In this document: positions 1 to 16,012 of the stretch, piece by piece
Numbering within the stretch: position 1 is the stretch's first letter
Layout of the letters: the number at the start of each line of letters is the position of its first letter
NCBI RefSeq assembly: GCF_040436345.1
Contig: NC_133221.1
Location: 17,481,165-17,545,164 of the forward strand
DNA from: Pagrus major
Lineage: Eukaryota; Chordata; Actinopteri; Spariformes; Sparidae
Reading direction: 5' to 3'
Length of the DNA: 64,000 bases
The notes under the pieces: model-generated
Databases searched by the model: none
Told to the model about the DNA's origin: nothing
What the model saw: only the letters and a program-made list of their open reading frames with translations
Position numbers and translations under genes: made by a program

Positions 1-1651
<1,651 letters not shown>

Positions 1652-3048
1652 TCACTGGGCTAAGTATGAGAGAGAGAACGAAAATGGCAGTAAGGTAGCC
1701 AGGAGGGAAATAACTGGATCCTAGAGAAACAATAAAGATGTCCAACGGACCAGGAGCAAGATTTAAAATGAGGCCTTTACACACCACAGCGTTTAAGAAA
1801 ATAAACACAAAAATCTGGACGTGTCAGATTTGTGGTGACACACTACAAAAAACATAATCTATCTGAGCAGTTAGATCCGTTCACCTTTTTGACTTCCTCT
1901 GTTGTCCTCCAGTCAGTTTAATTTTCAGCATCAGACAGAAACCATGACTGGCACTGAGAGGGCTGGTGTGAGAGCAGAGCTTATTAAAAGTGTGCTGGAA
2001 TGGGGGCTGATGTCAAATTCAGCTCATTGAGGGGAAAGTGGAGGGGTTGTTTGTTTGCTTGCAGAGTGATTTACAGCTTTTTCAAAGAGAAAAATCTTTT
2101 TTCGCGTCCCCCCCTTCGAAGCACAGGACCTCACTTCATGTGGACGTCTCACTTAAACCCATGACTGCAAGTGACAAAAGTTCATCAGAGATCTTATCCT
2201 GACACAACCATGTTATGACTCCACACTTCTATCTTGTTTCCACCGTCCACAATAAAAATGAACCGTTTTCAGGAACACTGTTAACCTGGATGTGCTTTTG
2301 ATAGATTCCTCCACCTCTTTATATCTGGAAAGATGAGCAAAGAGAGCAAAGGCACTCAATTACTGATTTGGCTTATTTACCACTATTATATACTATGTAA
2401 CTGTAGTGTTAAGGTAGAGAGGATTTATTGAAATGAAATTATAAAGATAAATATTGAACGAATATTTGCACAAATAAATAATATAATATTTTTTTCTAAA
2501 AATAAGATAAATAATTATTTACATTTTTTCACAGGTGACACACGTAAATTGCGTAAAACGTGTATCTACAGTGCGCCAAAAGCATGTTTCTGCTTAAATT
2601 AGATCCGTTACAAGAAACAGAAAAAGTCAAATAAAAACTCACCATCGCCTCTTTATAATCCGAATTATTTTTTGAGAGGATAAAATTCTTCTGTGTATCG
2701 GCTCAGTCCGCGTCCCACCAACAAAATGACTGAAGGACTTTGGACCGCCGGAGTGCCAAATGGAGAGACGGGGAGCCGACGGGCGAGCAGGAGATGCCAG
2801 GAAAGTGATGAGAGTTTCTTAATCAGCGCTTAATCCCCCTCTTTTCTCTCCAGGTGGTAAATGGAGTTTGAACGGCGCTTACTTCAGAGGAAATGAAGCC
2901 TGTTAAAATACCTGCTGGAGCACTTTTTGACGCACTTCCAAATGAGGGACGCGCGGCAGTCTGACGCTCCCATTCAGAGCGGCTGTGTCCACTGTACCGC
3001 TTATCGCAGTGTTTGGTCCATGGGCAGTCCTAGTCGACACCTGTTAGA

Positions 3049-3121
3049 GCTCTCTCTCTCTCCCTCTCCCTCCCCCCACCCCCCTTTTCTCTCTCTCTCT
3101 CTCCCCCCTCTCTCTCTCTCA
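3049..3121. repeat. CT-rich low-complexity tract
   Basis: An imperfect (CT)n/(CCCT)n pyrimidine tract about 70 bases long, upstream of the c1ql4-like gene on its minus strand (so GA-rich when read in the direction of that gene). It explains the serine/leucine/proline-rich open frame that crosses it. Confidence 0.85.
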
Positions 3122-4945
3122 CTCCTTTACATCATACAAGCATTTTATTTTTTATGTTTTATTTTGCTGTAATAAAAAACTGCAGTCCAAAGCTAAATTT
3201 ATAGATTTTGATACTCAGTGACAGCCTATAACGAGGGCTAACATCCACTCCTGACTTTGTATTCTATCAAATTTGTCAGCCACATCAAATAGTGAATGCA
3301 TTTCACTGTGAGCTGATACAAATTAGGGCCAGACTGCACTGATGCCTCCCATCTGGGTCTTGTTAGCCTGACATTCACCTGTTGTTAGAGGCAAACTCTT
3401 TGCAAGCGAAATGTTTGATAAAGCGCTGCGAAACGAAGGCAGATGTTTTCATCTTCGGCTGTGTGTCGGGGAAGAGAGGACAGAGGAGAGTGACTAAGTA
3501 AAAGCTGCCTCAGCATGATGTGTGAGGAATGGAGAGGAGACACTAAATGTTCCCCTGACCATTGTCTGTGTGTGTGACTCGCATCCCACAGCTATAAAGC
3601 CTCATTAGTGAGACACCCTGCCCCACACATTGTGTTGCTCTTTTCCCTTCACCTAAAACCTCACACACAAACACATCCAAGTCTGAACTCTGGTCTACAC
3701 ACATGCACACAGGCACATGTATAGAGATATGCAGGTGTACATAGACAATGAGTTGTTGCACCGTAATGGGACGCCATGTTTTGTATTCTTGGATCAACGT
3801 GTTCTCACTGTCACAATAAGAGAAGGGAAATAATGTGCAGCCATGCTGGCTTCAATTATGCTCCGATTTTTGTCACATTTACTCGTTAACAACTTCCATT
3901 TCAGAAACATCTTTAGCTCATATCATTGTTTCCTTGGAGTCACCTGTCTGACAGGCACAATCGCAGATCAGCGTGTTTAAACTTTAATGGCCGAAGCAGT
4001 GGGAACAAGGGGAATAGGTCTACATTCACTATTGATGACTCTCTTTTCATCAACCACCACCTCCACGACCTCTCTCTCCTCAGATATGATGACCACCGTC
4101 TGGCAATGTAGGGATCATCCGACCTGAGCCCCACCAGACATGGAAGAGACGGATAATCACCGAGTTTTAAGGTGGTTTTCCAAGGATGGCTTGGATTTAG
4201 AGGGAAATTGAGGCGGAGAGGAGCGTGAGGTTTGGGGACCTGTGATATTTCCGTTGGGAGATGTTGGTGAAGCTGAGCAGGGCGGGGACGAGTTTAAGTG
4301 CTGTGTCAGTCCCAGTTTGCAGGTCAGTCTGTCTGGCCCTCTAGAACAGTGCTCAGAGGTCCCGAGCAGCATGGGGCAGATAATCATTGCCAACAGTCAG
4401 AGGCAATATGCTCAGGATTGGATTTTTAAAGCCTGTTAAAATATTACTGAGGTGATTAATATTGAAATATGCGCATGTCTTTCAGCTGTCTGTCTCCCTC
4501 TCTCCCTATTATCTTCTTGATTTGTTCCCCTTAGTATTCACTCTAAACTTAAACTCCACTCTGACGCATTATGTTGATGAAATGTGTCTTTTTATTCAGT
4601 ATAATTGCTTTATCATGTCACTTGCTCTGACTTCACTGTGAATCACAGACTCCACTGTCACCATAGGAGAATCAGTACTGGGCTGTTTGAGTTATTAGTT
4701 TGTTCAATAATTAATTTCATATATTATGATACACCAAGAATAAATCTCTGTCTTTTTTGCACACGGCTGCATATTCGAGCTTGAGCTTTTCTCTCCTCTG
4801 TTCTGTGTAAACAAGCAAGAGAGGAGCAGGAACTTATTTATGGCTACATTACTCATGTTATATTTCTCTTCTGCTGTGGCTGGTTGGTCTGCATAGATTC
4901 TTAAAGACAAACTAATTCTTCAGTTCAGCCGTTCACAGCAACATT

Positions 4946-5311
4946 TTAAGGTGCACCGTGTAGTTCTGGGGAAGACATTTTAATCAGAAATGAAAGATCT
5001 TCATTGACTGATTTTTTTTATGCCGAAACAAACTAAATAAACAAACAAACTCTCTTTGTTTTTAATCCATGAACTGACCTTAAGGGACAACACTGTTTCA
5101 TACAGTTTAATTTTGTTTATATGTGGCGGGCCTTTTTTGGCTTCAAACTGTGTTCTGGGGACCTTATTTTCCTCAGATCAGAGATCAGCTTGTTTATTCA
5201 GTTATAGAAAAAATGAATATTTCTGAGTTTGTATTATTACCTCATTAATATTGTAAGGATTAAAATTCTGAGTTGAAATTTCTTCTCCAAAACTACACAG
5301 TGCCCCTTTAA
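4946..5311. repeat. TTAA-flanked MITE with terminal inverted repeats
   Basis: A 366-bp element bounded by TTAA at 4946-4949 and 5308-5311. The left end (GGTGCACCGTGTAGTTCTGG) and the reverse complement of the right end (GGGGCACTGTGTAGTTTTGG) match at most positions, so the element has ~28-bp imperfect terminal inverted repeats. TTAA target sites are typical of piggyBac-type transposons. There is no coding capacity. Confidence 0.7.
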
Positions 5312-5340
5312 ATAACTTATATGTATTTTCTTTTACATTA

Positions 5341-5610
5341 TTAAAAGTGAAATATGTAAGAATTGGGCACCTTGAATTCATACTGCCAATAAATAGGGGC
5401 GACATATCGCCAGAATAACTGCTAACTGCTGCTACCTGTGTTCTTTTTATACATCCATGACTGTAGCTACTGTTAGCTTGTTAGCTCAGTTAGCGAAACA
5501 GCTAGCCGGACTACCAGGGCAGTGTTGGTTTTTACACCACTAGCACAGGAGCATTGGACCACTGGGAGAAATAGGTTTTCAGGCCCAGGGCTAGCTGATT
5601 AGCATGCTAA
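5341..5610. repeat. Truncated MITE, same family as 32539-32827
   Basis: Starts at TTAA and runs through ATGTAAGAATTGGGCACC and a GCTAGC/GTTAGC-rich middle. The same ordered blocks occur in reverse complement at 32539-32827 (AAGAATTGG, TTGAATTCATAC, CACCAGAATAAC, GTTAGCTCAGTT, GTTTACACC, GGGCTAGCTGATTAGCAT). The right end here diverges and no matching terminus is found. Confidence 0.65.
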
Positions 5611-8590
5611 CTTCAGTAGATATCTCTTCAACACAATACATAGACGTCTTTGGAATAAAGTCAAAATTGTTATTTCTTCACAGTCAGTTAATATGTTTGT
5701 TAATTTTTGGATGTTTTGGACTAAAATTCTTACAAGTCGCTGCTTTGAATGCCTGGCACAAAGTAAACCAAGAGTGTCTTGCAAGCAGAGCAGTAATTGG
5801 TGGAACAATCTCTGCTATCTTAGTCAGTGACATCTGTCACGTGTCATATACTTCTATAATGTGACATATTGTGTTTTGTTTTGAGATAGTGGCGCCGTCA
5901 CACAATCCACACCAGTGCAGGGAGTGTGACCAACACATACTACTGAGCATCAGCTCTGAGGGATGATGACATATCGTCCCCAGGAGGCACGTAGCAGCCG
6001 GAGGGCCGTCACTCCCCAGGGACCTCTGCTCACGTCTTCCACAGTTAACACTGACAGGAATCGAGCTATCAAGCTCCCATTCTTTGCCATGTAGATTACT
6101 CTCTTGTAAATCAATTTGGAGGTCATTAGGGATATAAAGAGGTGATTTGGAGCAAGTCTTAAACCCAAACAGATGCTGGAGGAAGATACCCTCACTGCTA
6201 CATTTACAGTCATGTCTGTACATGAAAATTATCATGTGAATGTAAAGCAGTGATACAGCCGTGCTTGTATTTGGTTTGACCCTTGAAAATAAGGCTGCTG
6301 TCGGATATATCATGCAGTAAACAGGAAAAGAAATGGAGGTCTTGTATCACAGAGAATATTTCACATTTTTGGCGAGATAACTCAAAGATGAAAATGAAGT
6401 TTGTTTATTCAGGCTCACTAGCCCATGTGTCATATTGTTGTTGCACTCTGACATGAAATGCATTATTTTTCCTCTGACTTACCTGAGCATGTGTGTTTAC
6501 TGTACTGTGTAGATTTGTAAGCAGAGTGCACTGGTGTGGATGTGTCTACATCCTGGTGCTGTGCTGTTTCATTAGGCTCTGATTATGGGGCCTGATGCAG
6601 AGTGACAGTGTGCAGATTGAGTTGCACAGCCACTCTAATTCTCTCTATTAATAACAACCCTCCACACTGCTGTCCTGAACCACGTTTATTAATCACAATT
6701 TGTCATCTGTCCGATGCTCCACCCTCTCCTTCTCCCCCTCTCTCAGCCTCCCTCTCTGTAGCTGTGTTCTCCTCCTCCTCCCTCCCTCCCAGCAGGGCCA
6801 GTTATCCTCTGCACCTCCTCCCACCCCTCACCCCGGCTCCGTTCGCCTTCAGCTCAGAGACATGGTCCAGCATACAGAGGGATGTTCTCGCTCTCCTCCC
6901 TCACACACTCTCTCCTGCTCGCTCACTTTAACTGCACTCTGGAAGGAGTCTGATTAATCAAAAGCTCTCCAGCTTTAATTGGCCAAATAATACTTAACAA
7001 CTCGGATTGTGTGGACTGTTTTGGTAATAATCTAAAGAAGATTTATTACAATAAATTATAATAAAACAAACATTGATTTGCAATTACAGAATAGTTATGC
7101 TTGAACACATATAAACCTTTCACAATGTAATGCATCATTATAGAGATGTTTAACCATTCACTATGATAGCATGCAGTGGCCTTTTGGAACACATTGATTC
7201 TTTTTTTTTTTTTTTTTGCATTAATCCAGCCATCCCGAATTTCTATGTACACAAGATGCTGACATTAAATCAATATGTATGCTGGCATATGCACGCCGTA
7301 TTATTGCATTATTGGTGACAAAATATTCCCATAACTAAAATTACATTTCTGCTCATGTCTCAGTCAAACGGCCCTTGACCCCACTCAGAAAGATGATTTA
7401 TGAGTCAGCCAGTCCCCTAGGTCCTGTTCTGCCACTCCACTTTCCAAGCTGCGTTAATGCTTATCATATTGACACTTTTAGGATATTCATTTAAACTGAA
7501 CTGCGATCTCACCTCACAGCAGAACTTTTCCGAGTCTGATTGTTCACTGCTCTAAAAGCCAACTCTCTCCACAGCCCCTATCACACAGAATCAGGGTCCC
7601 TCTACTGTTTTCTTTTAGCAGAACGGGTGTTTGGGGGAAACAGAGGCGATTTTCATGTGCAAATGTCAGTCAGTCCGCTCCCAGCAATCACAGGCCCGTC
7701 TTCTCCAGAGATCGGGGCTTGAGACACAGCCTGAATAATTTAGCAGCTCTGTGCCACCGTGCTTTAGGGTCGCAACCTTCTAAAGTGATGACAGAAAGAT
7801 GTTGGCTGACTTCCCCTACCATTCACTCCCATTACCACTTATTTACCGTTCCTGATTCCAGGCAGACAAAGCAGAAGGCCACGCTGGGGGGAGAAAAAAT
7901 CATCACCGCTGTATAAACTGCGTCATAAAGCAGAGCACAACCAAACAATGACATTTTCACAGCATCCCCCAAGTCGGTGGCGATCCCCTCCTGCCCCGCG
8001 CCGTGAAATAAACACACGCCGCACACATGATCACCCAAACCAGCAGTCACAGACAAAAGAGATGATGGACACACACACAGAAGAAAGGTCGAGGAGTGAC
8101 ACACAGCAGGGACAGATGTCAGAGCAAAAACCCTACCGATGTTTGAAAGGTGTGGATTAAGATTCAGATAGTGCTGGAGGGGGAAAAAAACAGATCTTCT
8201 ATTTCAAAGGAGATGAGATTACAGTGGTTTTCAAGGTATGACAAGAGAAAGCACGAAGACCTAGAGGACAGAGTGAAAGAAATTGATCTGTCCTTGCGTA
8301 CAGACACACTCTACATTTCTATCATTCAGAGGGAGACAGACAGCGCTTGCTTGGTCTGACAAGGGTGGTCATCACTCGTCTGCAGCGGGGCTCTGACAGC
8401 AACATGACGAGGATGAATGGACTGGCCAGCTATCCCAACCAAGACACATGCTGCTGGAGAAATTATACATTAATCTGGCTCATAATTTCTTTCAGTCATG
8501 ATCAAGTACTTCACTTCTCTCACACATGTATTTTTTTGGCCAGATATCAAGCAATCCAGAACATGTATGTCAAATGTCACTGATCCACAT

Positions 8591-9152
8591 AGTATCACAG
8601 CAGTTTGTGAAGTTGACACGACATAAAAACAAGTCCCCATCTACTTCAGCTGTTTAGCAGAATGCTGCAACGCTGTTTGGCCGTGAAGCTCCAGAAATGT
8701 TTTGTGGACTACAAAACTTTACCTGACTTTCCATCCACATCGGGGGGGAGTAGATAATGTCTGAATTTCCATATTTGGGTGAACTTTTCCTTTAAGTTGT
8801 CTGCGAGACTAGAAAAGCTCTGTATAAATGCAGTCCAATTACCATTTGTGACTCTCAGCACGACTATCTTTGGTGAATGAAAAAAACTACATATATAAAA
8901 GGCGCTAGAGTTGCAGGGAGCTCCAGGACTGTCACAATGGAATCCAAAGGTTTACATCCGGTCTGTAGTTAGGTTTAGGCAACAAAAGCTAGATTTTTTC
9001 AGTTTGTGAAGTAGTGAGGAAATTTAATCTTAAGGATGCGTGCACATGGACATGACTTTTATACTTGTTCTGACTGTCATGAAAAAAATTGACAATGCAC
9101 CCAATTCCTATAGATCACATCACGTCAGTATCTCACAAACTGCTGTGATACT
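8591..9152. repeat. Element with perfect 20-bp inverted ends
   Basis: AGTATCACAGCAGTTTGTGA at 8591-8610 recurs as an exact reverse complement at 9133-9152, with 522 bp between the arms. The inside includes AAAAGTTCACCCAAATATGG-like sequence (reverse strand, about 8775-8795) and TAGGTTTAGGCAACAAAA, both of the kind seen in fish MITEs. This is probably a nonautonomous DNA transposon or nested copies. No target duplication is obvious. Confidence 0.55.
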
Positions 9153-12100
9153 GGTTTGTTTATTTCTAATGTCACTCATATGTAACCTTTACACCAATAA
9201 TGTGACATTTTTTCATCCTGCAGAATTCATATCCAGCGAAAAAAATGGCATTGATCTGTGGTCTTTATAAAATGGCACAGGTGGCAATCCAAGACACAGA
9301 GTCTCCAGAGTAGCTACAGGAGGATATTATTGGAATGTAAGGAAACAGCAGTGAATTGTGTATTAGTGATGCAGTGGGACGTTCCCATGGAGATGTCAAT
9401 TCGGATAGCCTATTAGCGCCGCCGGTGAGATGCAGCATCGCTAAGAAACACTGGGAGGAATGAACGACACGTCCTGTTCTTCCCCTCAACCTGTCCCTCT
9501 AACCTCTTGTCATGCATCGCAGAGATACAGTCAGTCAAGACAAACCTGGTCTGGTCAAACTGCATTTATGAAGAGTGTCAGTGGGCATGTGGTTTGACCT
9601 CGAGTCACAGGAATGCATTACAAGGGCAGGTAGAGGGGAAGGGAGGACGCGAGAGATCCCTCTGAATTATTAAGAGTGATTATTTGGTGACTTATGGTTG
9701 GTGGCTGTCAGCTACGGCATGATAAATTGTGCCAAGCAAGAATTACACTTTCTCATTTCTCCGCTGTCTATTTATCTGCCTTTCTCCGCCTGACCACCTC
9801 TTCTCTACCGTACACTCATCCCTCTACCTCCCCTGTCCTTGTACTGGCAGGTTCTCAGACTAACTTTTGGGGCAGCATGTCCTCAAAAGTCCTGTAATGA
9901 AGCAGCGTTTATGATGATTATAGTGTTGATTGTATGCTTTTTAAGCAGTGCTGGTGGCATGGCTCTGTGGATGGAACACAGGTCTAAGTCTAAATTTCTT
10001 TGTCACCATCATTTACAGGAAAGCAAGAATCAGGACTATGTACCCTGACTATACTGTCTAACTTGATGAGCCACTTCATCGTACAACAGTCTGTAAGGGA
10101 AAAGAAACACAATCAGAGCAAATAAGTGAAATCAAAGGGTTATTTTTTGAGAAATCAGAAAAAAATGATTCACCGGAGATATGGAGATGCTTGAAAACAT
10201 GAGTTTTCAGTAAATGATGGACGACAGGAGGCCAGGGAGGTAAGGTCATTCCACCTTCAGGGACCCAGCAGGAAGAAGAGTGGTGACCATGTGGAAAGAT
10301 GTGCAGGCAAAGGAGAACTAAATGGCCGGCAGTGACCAGTGCATAGCCCTGGCCTTGAGGTACAGGAGTTTGGGCTCTCAGTATTTTAAGTCTAACCACA
10401 AACAGCCTGCAGCAGCCAGTGAAGAGGCTGCAAGAGGAGGGGGAACGAGGGTAATTTGGTGAGGATGAAAATGAGGCAGCAGCATCATTCTGAATGAGCA
10501 GCGGGGGCTGGAAGAAGTGTTTTGGAAGGAGTAGGAGGAGGGAGTTGCAAGGGAAATGATTAAAGCTTGAACGTGGAGCTGGGTTGAGTGTAGTGCACAT
10601 TGTAGGTGGAGATCACTTAGAGAATACATAAACTGATGGATGATGAGTGGACACACGGCGCGGGGACAATCTTGACTTTGGTTGAGCCCATTAAAGCTTA
10701 GAACTCGTCTCTCAAAGAATAACAATCTCTCAAGAACATGAAGTTTGGGGTTCTTCAAGACTTGTCATGGTGCATCTTATCGTCTTGTGTGGCTTTGTTT
10801 TCCTTTTTGTTGTGCACGTACCAGGAGACCCATTTCCCCATTTCTAATTGACATTCCCAGTTGCATAATGTTTCTAACTGACTGATCAGGTATCAGAGAT
10901 GGAGTTCTTTGTGTAAATGCAGTTTGAATAATTCATACAGGGCTGTCAGAGAGAGAGAGAAGGGGCATTTTGGAAATCAGCTCGCTAGGCCCCTGACCAT
11001 GAATAATTGATCTGAACTGATTAAAATTTGCCGTGATTACCCCTCACCTCCCCAACAGATAAACTGTGCCACACCTGTGTTTGCTGTCTCTTCACTTATT
11101 CTCCCCTTTCTTCCCCTTCTTCTCACTCAAACATGTTTCAATTAACCGCTCGCTGTCTCACAGTGTGGAGGAAGGTACGACGCTTCGACTTTGTTTGCCA
11201 TTTCATATTGTCAATTGGATTTCCAGCAACAAGCTGAATTTCGTCTCTTTCATGTGCATTCACAGGCGCGCTCAAGCCGAATTCAGTTCATTAAATGCTC
11301 TGTTTGTATTCAGAAAACAGTATTGTGCTACTGTTCTCCATGTCCCCGATGAAAAATACAATTAATCTATGCTCTTACTGCTATTCCAAATATTAGACCT
11401 TGATTAGCTGATATTGCTGCAAAACATTGCTTCTCCTGTTCACGCCTCAGGCATCCTCAGACAGCGGTAGACTCAAACACAACTGCAATTGCAAACAGAA
11501 TACTGTCTGATAAGTTGCATCACTTTAGGAAACTGTGCTACCTTAACCAACCTGTCCCCACTCACTGCACATTTGCACATCAGATAACACGCATGCACAC
11601 ACACACAAAGCGGGCTCGTTCTGCATTGAGATCGCTTCTCACTTCTCTTAACCTTCAAAGTCCAACTAAGGATGGCACTTAGACCTGTGCTCCAGAGCCG
11701 GAGAAAGAAAAGCGTGACAGAGAGCGACTTGAAGGAAGGGAGAGGGAAGGAGCGGGAGGAAGTGCGGGAGAGTGACAGCTAATGACAGTAGCTACAAGCT
11801 GTGACCTTTAGAGCGATCACACAAGCATGACGAACCAGGCTCAAGGTGACAGAGAAGCGGGCTACTTTGGAAGAGGATGTTACGGACAACAAAGCTTTGT
11901 GTGTCTCTGGTTTAGCAGCCATGGTGCAGCAGTGGTAATGGAGATTATAGGTACACAGGTGATCAATACTACTGTCATTTCTGTCACAGAACAGTGGTTA
12001 ACTATGTAACCATGTGCAGTTAAGATAGTGTGTAAGTGCACTTAAAGATAATAGGGTCACTCAGCAGTAACATTATTTACCTTTTTAACCATTAAATATC

Positions 12101-13264
12101 CAGGAAGGTCAAATGTGAACACTCATGCTTTGCATCACTATCCACATATACAGTCTTTTTCTGTTCGCCTCGCTCAAGAGTACATTGACAGCAGTTGCAG
12201 AGCAGAAAATGTTTTGTCATTAGATTTGCCTTCGAATCAGAAACTTTGCATTTTCTAAGATCTGAATGAGTGGTTTTGCATGTTTAATGTCTTTGGCCAC
12301 TAGACCCCATTGTGACGTCATCTTAATGGCACAGTGATGCCATGGCTTTTACAGAGAAACCCACTGATGGAGTCTCAACACTGGTGGTGGCGAAGGAGTG
12401 AAGAGTGATGCTAACCAGGATTTCTGATGAGCACAATGTAAGGACCCCTGCACGCTGGATGTGATGACGACTGGAGGTGAATGGTGTGGAGGAGGGTCTG
12501 TCGATTTGTTTGAAATTACAGCTGACAGCAGCAAAATGAAGAACATCAACACATTACAGACAATAAAACAGGTTGCTCATTACATTTTGAATGTTTAACC
12601 CAGCTACCCCTAAACTCCCATTCCTACCCCCACACCCCTCTCTTCATCTCTCTCTCATTCACCAACCAACAGGACAGTGATACCTACACAGGCAGAGCAT
12701 CCTTGGATTGAATATCTTTCTAGTTAGATATCAGTCTGTCCACATTCAAATTTTGTTTAGTTGTTCATAATTGACTTGATAATTGACTCCAAAGTCAGTG
12801 AATACTTGAGATATCATGAGGAGGTTTCCAATGCTGTGCTACAGTAGACTGGAACAGTTTTAAACTTTGACAGCAATAAAATGATCATGGGGGTCATGGC
12901 AAAATATGACAGCTTTAACTGAAAGAGGGGAATGCCTAAGGTCAGCTTGGAGCAATAAGTGAGCATGAAGATTCAACTTCATCCTGATTCAACTTCCAAT
13001 AAGCTGCATATAGCATAGTTTACAATATTTCTGACCATTTTCTAAAGATTTTTTGGATTGATCTTTCCAGGCACCCATTGTTTTCCACAAATATCATTAT
13101 TCTACAAAAAATATCGATGTGCTGAATCTTTAGATTTGCATCATATGGAAATCCATCACTGTGGGCCACCTGTCACCCCTCTTTTTTATCAGAGGTATTG
13201 TTGTGTAGAGATACATCTGCATGTAAGGACTCTACAGCCCAATAGCAGCTCTGTACTTAGGCAC

Positions 13265-13350
13265 AGGGGTGCTTTAGGCTAAACGCTAATGTCAGCATGC
13301 TAACAAGCTCACAATGACAATGCTAGCAAATGACGCAAAGCAGGTGTAAT
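13265..13350. repeat. Fragment of a GCTAACATG-rich dispersed repeat
   Basis: A short block with CTAATGTCAGCATGCTAACA and repeated GCTAGCA/GCTAAC units. The same vocabulary occurs at 35830-36000 (AATGCTAACACCCTGATTTT, TTAGCATGTTAGCAAGCTAA). Both are probably degraded fragments of one interspersed repeat. The boundaries are uncertain. Confidence 0.4.
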
Positions 13351-15461
13351 GTTAATCACGTTTGGTAGGATTAATAGGACAGATTACACTAGGCAGACTG
13401 CATTTTGGGGCCCCTCATACATACAATTTTTACAAAAATGTATTTAACTGCCACATGATTATTATGCTCATTAATTTGGTTAGGTTGTATTTTACCTTGT
13501 CTATTATTATCTTTATTTCAGTATTCAAGCACAGTTGGTTAGTCATGCCTTTTTAGAAATGTATGGATGGCATTGCTTAGAATGCCTGTGTTTAGATCCA
13601 TCCAACACTGACAAACTTTTGATGTAGGACATGACCAAGTGTAAACCCACCATGACATCACCCATTAGTTTGTAGACTATTGTTTTGTAGCCTCAGGTTT
13701 GACATTATGGCCGCCACCATCTTGTTTTGTTTTGGAACCAGAAATGACCATATTTGGTAAAGAGGCTGGAGATGGGGAGGACTTCCTGTTTTGATCTGAC
13801 TGAGAATGTGAAGTCATGCCTGGTAGCAACTTGTCAACCACAAGGTAGCCGCGCCCTCATGCAAGCCCTGCTTTATCGTCTCTTGTACTCAAAATGGGAG
13901 ATCAATTTACAAAATGAACATCATGTTGTTTTAGAGAAGACGTAAAATTAGCAATTGAGGCCATAAAGTCATTAAGAAAATATTTACTCAGTTAATGAAT
14001 GAGTAGGGTCATCTTCTCATAAGCTTATTTTAAATTGGGCTCCTTTTTGCCAGCAGTGGAGGCGATTAGGAAGAATGCAGGTTTAAGGCAGTTCAGCAAT
14101 GGCTTCATTTTATTTTATACAGTCATGGACATTACCAAATTTTCCATTTTCTCCTACACACCAGACTTATTCATTAATATTACCTCTGTCAGAAAAGTAA
14201 GTTTTTCAAGTCGAAGTTTGTAAAACAATCACAAAATGTATGGCATGCTTTAGAAATGCTTGGCATTGATGTAAATTACTGTATATTCAATATGTAGTTA
14301 ATGGTGTAATACACAAAAAGGTGGTCCTCTTGTGTTCAGTCAGTCCACATGTCACAGTGGACTCACATCAGCAGGTCTAGGTCATGTTTAGGTCAACACA
14401 TGACTATGAGAATTAATGCTTCAGCCTCAAGAAGAAGTCATCAGTACTCTCAGGTCCAGTCTGAGAATAGGCGGTGCACACAGTAAACCCATTGATCTAC
14501 AGGTTTTTTGAAAAAAAATGTGGGGGGAGGGAAAAAGGAGGTGTACTGGGAGGATGTGTCCAGTCCAGGTCCCTGGTGGAGGTTTTCAAGTGGCTGGCCG
14601 CTGTGTCTGTCCTGTCAGCCCTGAGCAAACACCCCAGCCTAAAAAGGAAGAAGGGGAAAAAAACTCGCAGCTAGCATCACACACGGCTGGCCAGGGCCTC
14701 ACTAGCAGTCCACTTGTCTGCTCTCCCCTCCGCAGAGCCTTCACAAGAGATGGGAGGAATACTAAGAGAGCAGGCATAGATTTTCTGCTGGGGGGAGTGG
14801 AGGAAGAGAGGGAAGGCTGTTGGAGGGTGGTGGGGTTGACTGCCCACATCAAACTCCCCTCCTTTTCTCTCACCCCTCTCCCTTTCTCCTCCTCTCCTTC
14901 TCATCTGCCTGGCTCTGGAGGGACCCTCTGTTTGTCAGCCAGGCAGTGGAGCGTCTCCCTCTAACCCCACCTCCTCCTGGTTTTCTGTCTTTTTCCTTTT
15001 CTTTCTCGGTTTCTCTCTTTCTCAAAACGTCCACCTCTCTCCTGCTCTGTTTTCCTTATCTTTTCACAATCCCTGTTTCTCCCTTTACTCAGGTCTGTTA
15101 AACAGTATCTTCTGTCTTTAAGGGAGAGTCTATTGATGAAGACAATAAAGGCCCGAGACACGCATATGATTGAGTGTGTGGGGTAGCTTTGCTCTACAAA
15201 GCAGTGGGAGAGATGACGGGATTAATATGATTCAAAGAAATTTACCAACGATGTTGTTAAGAAAAATGTTGTGAATTACTGATAGCAAGTCGGCGAATGA
15301 GAGAAACTGAGATTGACTCGCCGTAAAAAATCAATTCAAGGTCTGTGCAGCATTTCAAACATTATATGATTTTAAATGTTGCTTCATTATACTAATATAT
15401 TGCACTGCAATGCACTGCAGGTGTGTCCTTGTGTAGCCTTGTAGCTTTTGTGAATTCCTAC

Positions 15462-15770
15462 TTAAAGGGGAATTCCATCGATTTTATACATCAAAGTCTG
15501 TTTACTTGTCTCGGGGAGGACTATGTGAGAAAAGTTGTATAAAGCTTTTTGTGGCACCAGAGGGAGAAGTGTGAAATCTGATAAAGTGCCTCAAAAGAAG
15601 TCACTTGAGTCGCACTAGTTGGGGACTGCAAGTCTAAAAATGAGAGAAATCTAGAGTTGTACCAGACCTCTGCAGCCTTGAGGCTACATCAGCCACTACT
15701 AGCATAACACAGCCAAATCTCCGACCACACTGTCAATGGTCAAGTTGCATTGTGGGTAATGTAAGCAGTG
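15462..15770. repeat. Probable degenerate transposon fragment
   Basis: Begins TTAAAGGGGAATTCCATCGA, which I recall as the terminus of a teleost dispersed element with TTAA ends. The right terminus is not identifiable. This is judged from memory of repeat ends, so confidence is limited. Confidence 0.4.
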
Positions 15771-15858
15771 GGTTTTTCACAAAGAAGATGACTGTATGAA
15801 GTAAAACTTTGGTACCGTTGCATTTATTTTATATATTTTCAATGCTGAATTGGTGGTG

Positions 15859-16012
15859 GGGTCCAGTGTGTAGGATGTAGAGGGGGATAATTGGAATATA
15901 ATATTCATTATTATGTTTTCATTCATGTATAATGAATCTGAAACTAAGAACCGTTGTGTTTTCCCTGCATCAGTCTGAACCTCTTTCATCTACAGAGGGA
16001 GCAGGTCCTCTT
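15859..16012. repeat. Truncated MITE, same family as 26345-26702
   Basis: Begins GGGTCCAGTGTGTAGGATGT and continues with GGAATATAATATTCATTATT, CTGAAACTAAGAACCGTTGT and AGGGAGCAGGTCCTC. The ordered blocks parallel the fuller copy at 26345-26702, whose right end in reverse complement reads AAAGGTCCAGTGTGTAAGAT. The copy is cut short at the right. Confidence 0.6.

Noticed and set aside
10076..10758. Overlapping 126- and 174-codon minus-strand frames
   Set aside because: Their plus-strand sequence resembles degenerate dispersed-repeat DNA (e.g. GGTCATTCCACCTTCAGGGA). No protein family is recognised.
14474..15161. Cluster of overlapping 60-150-codon frames on both strands
   Set aside because: The region is CT/GA-rich low complexity. 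The frames lack any known domain and have no supporting splice sites.
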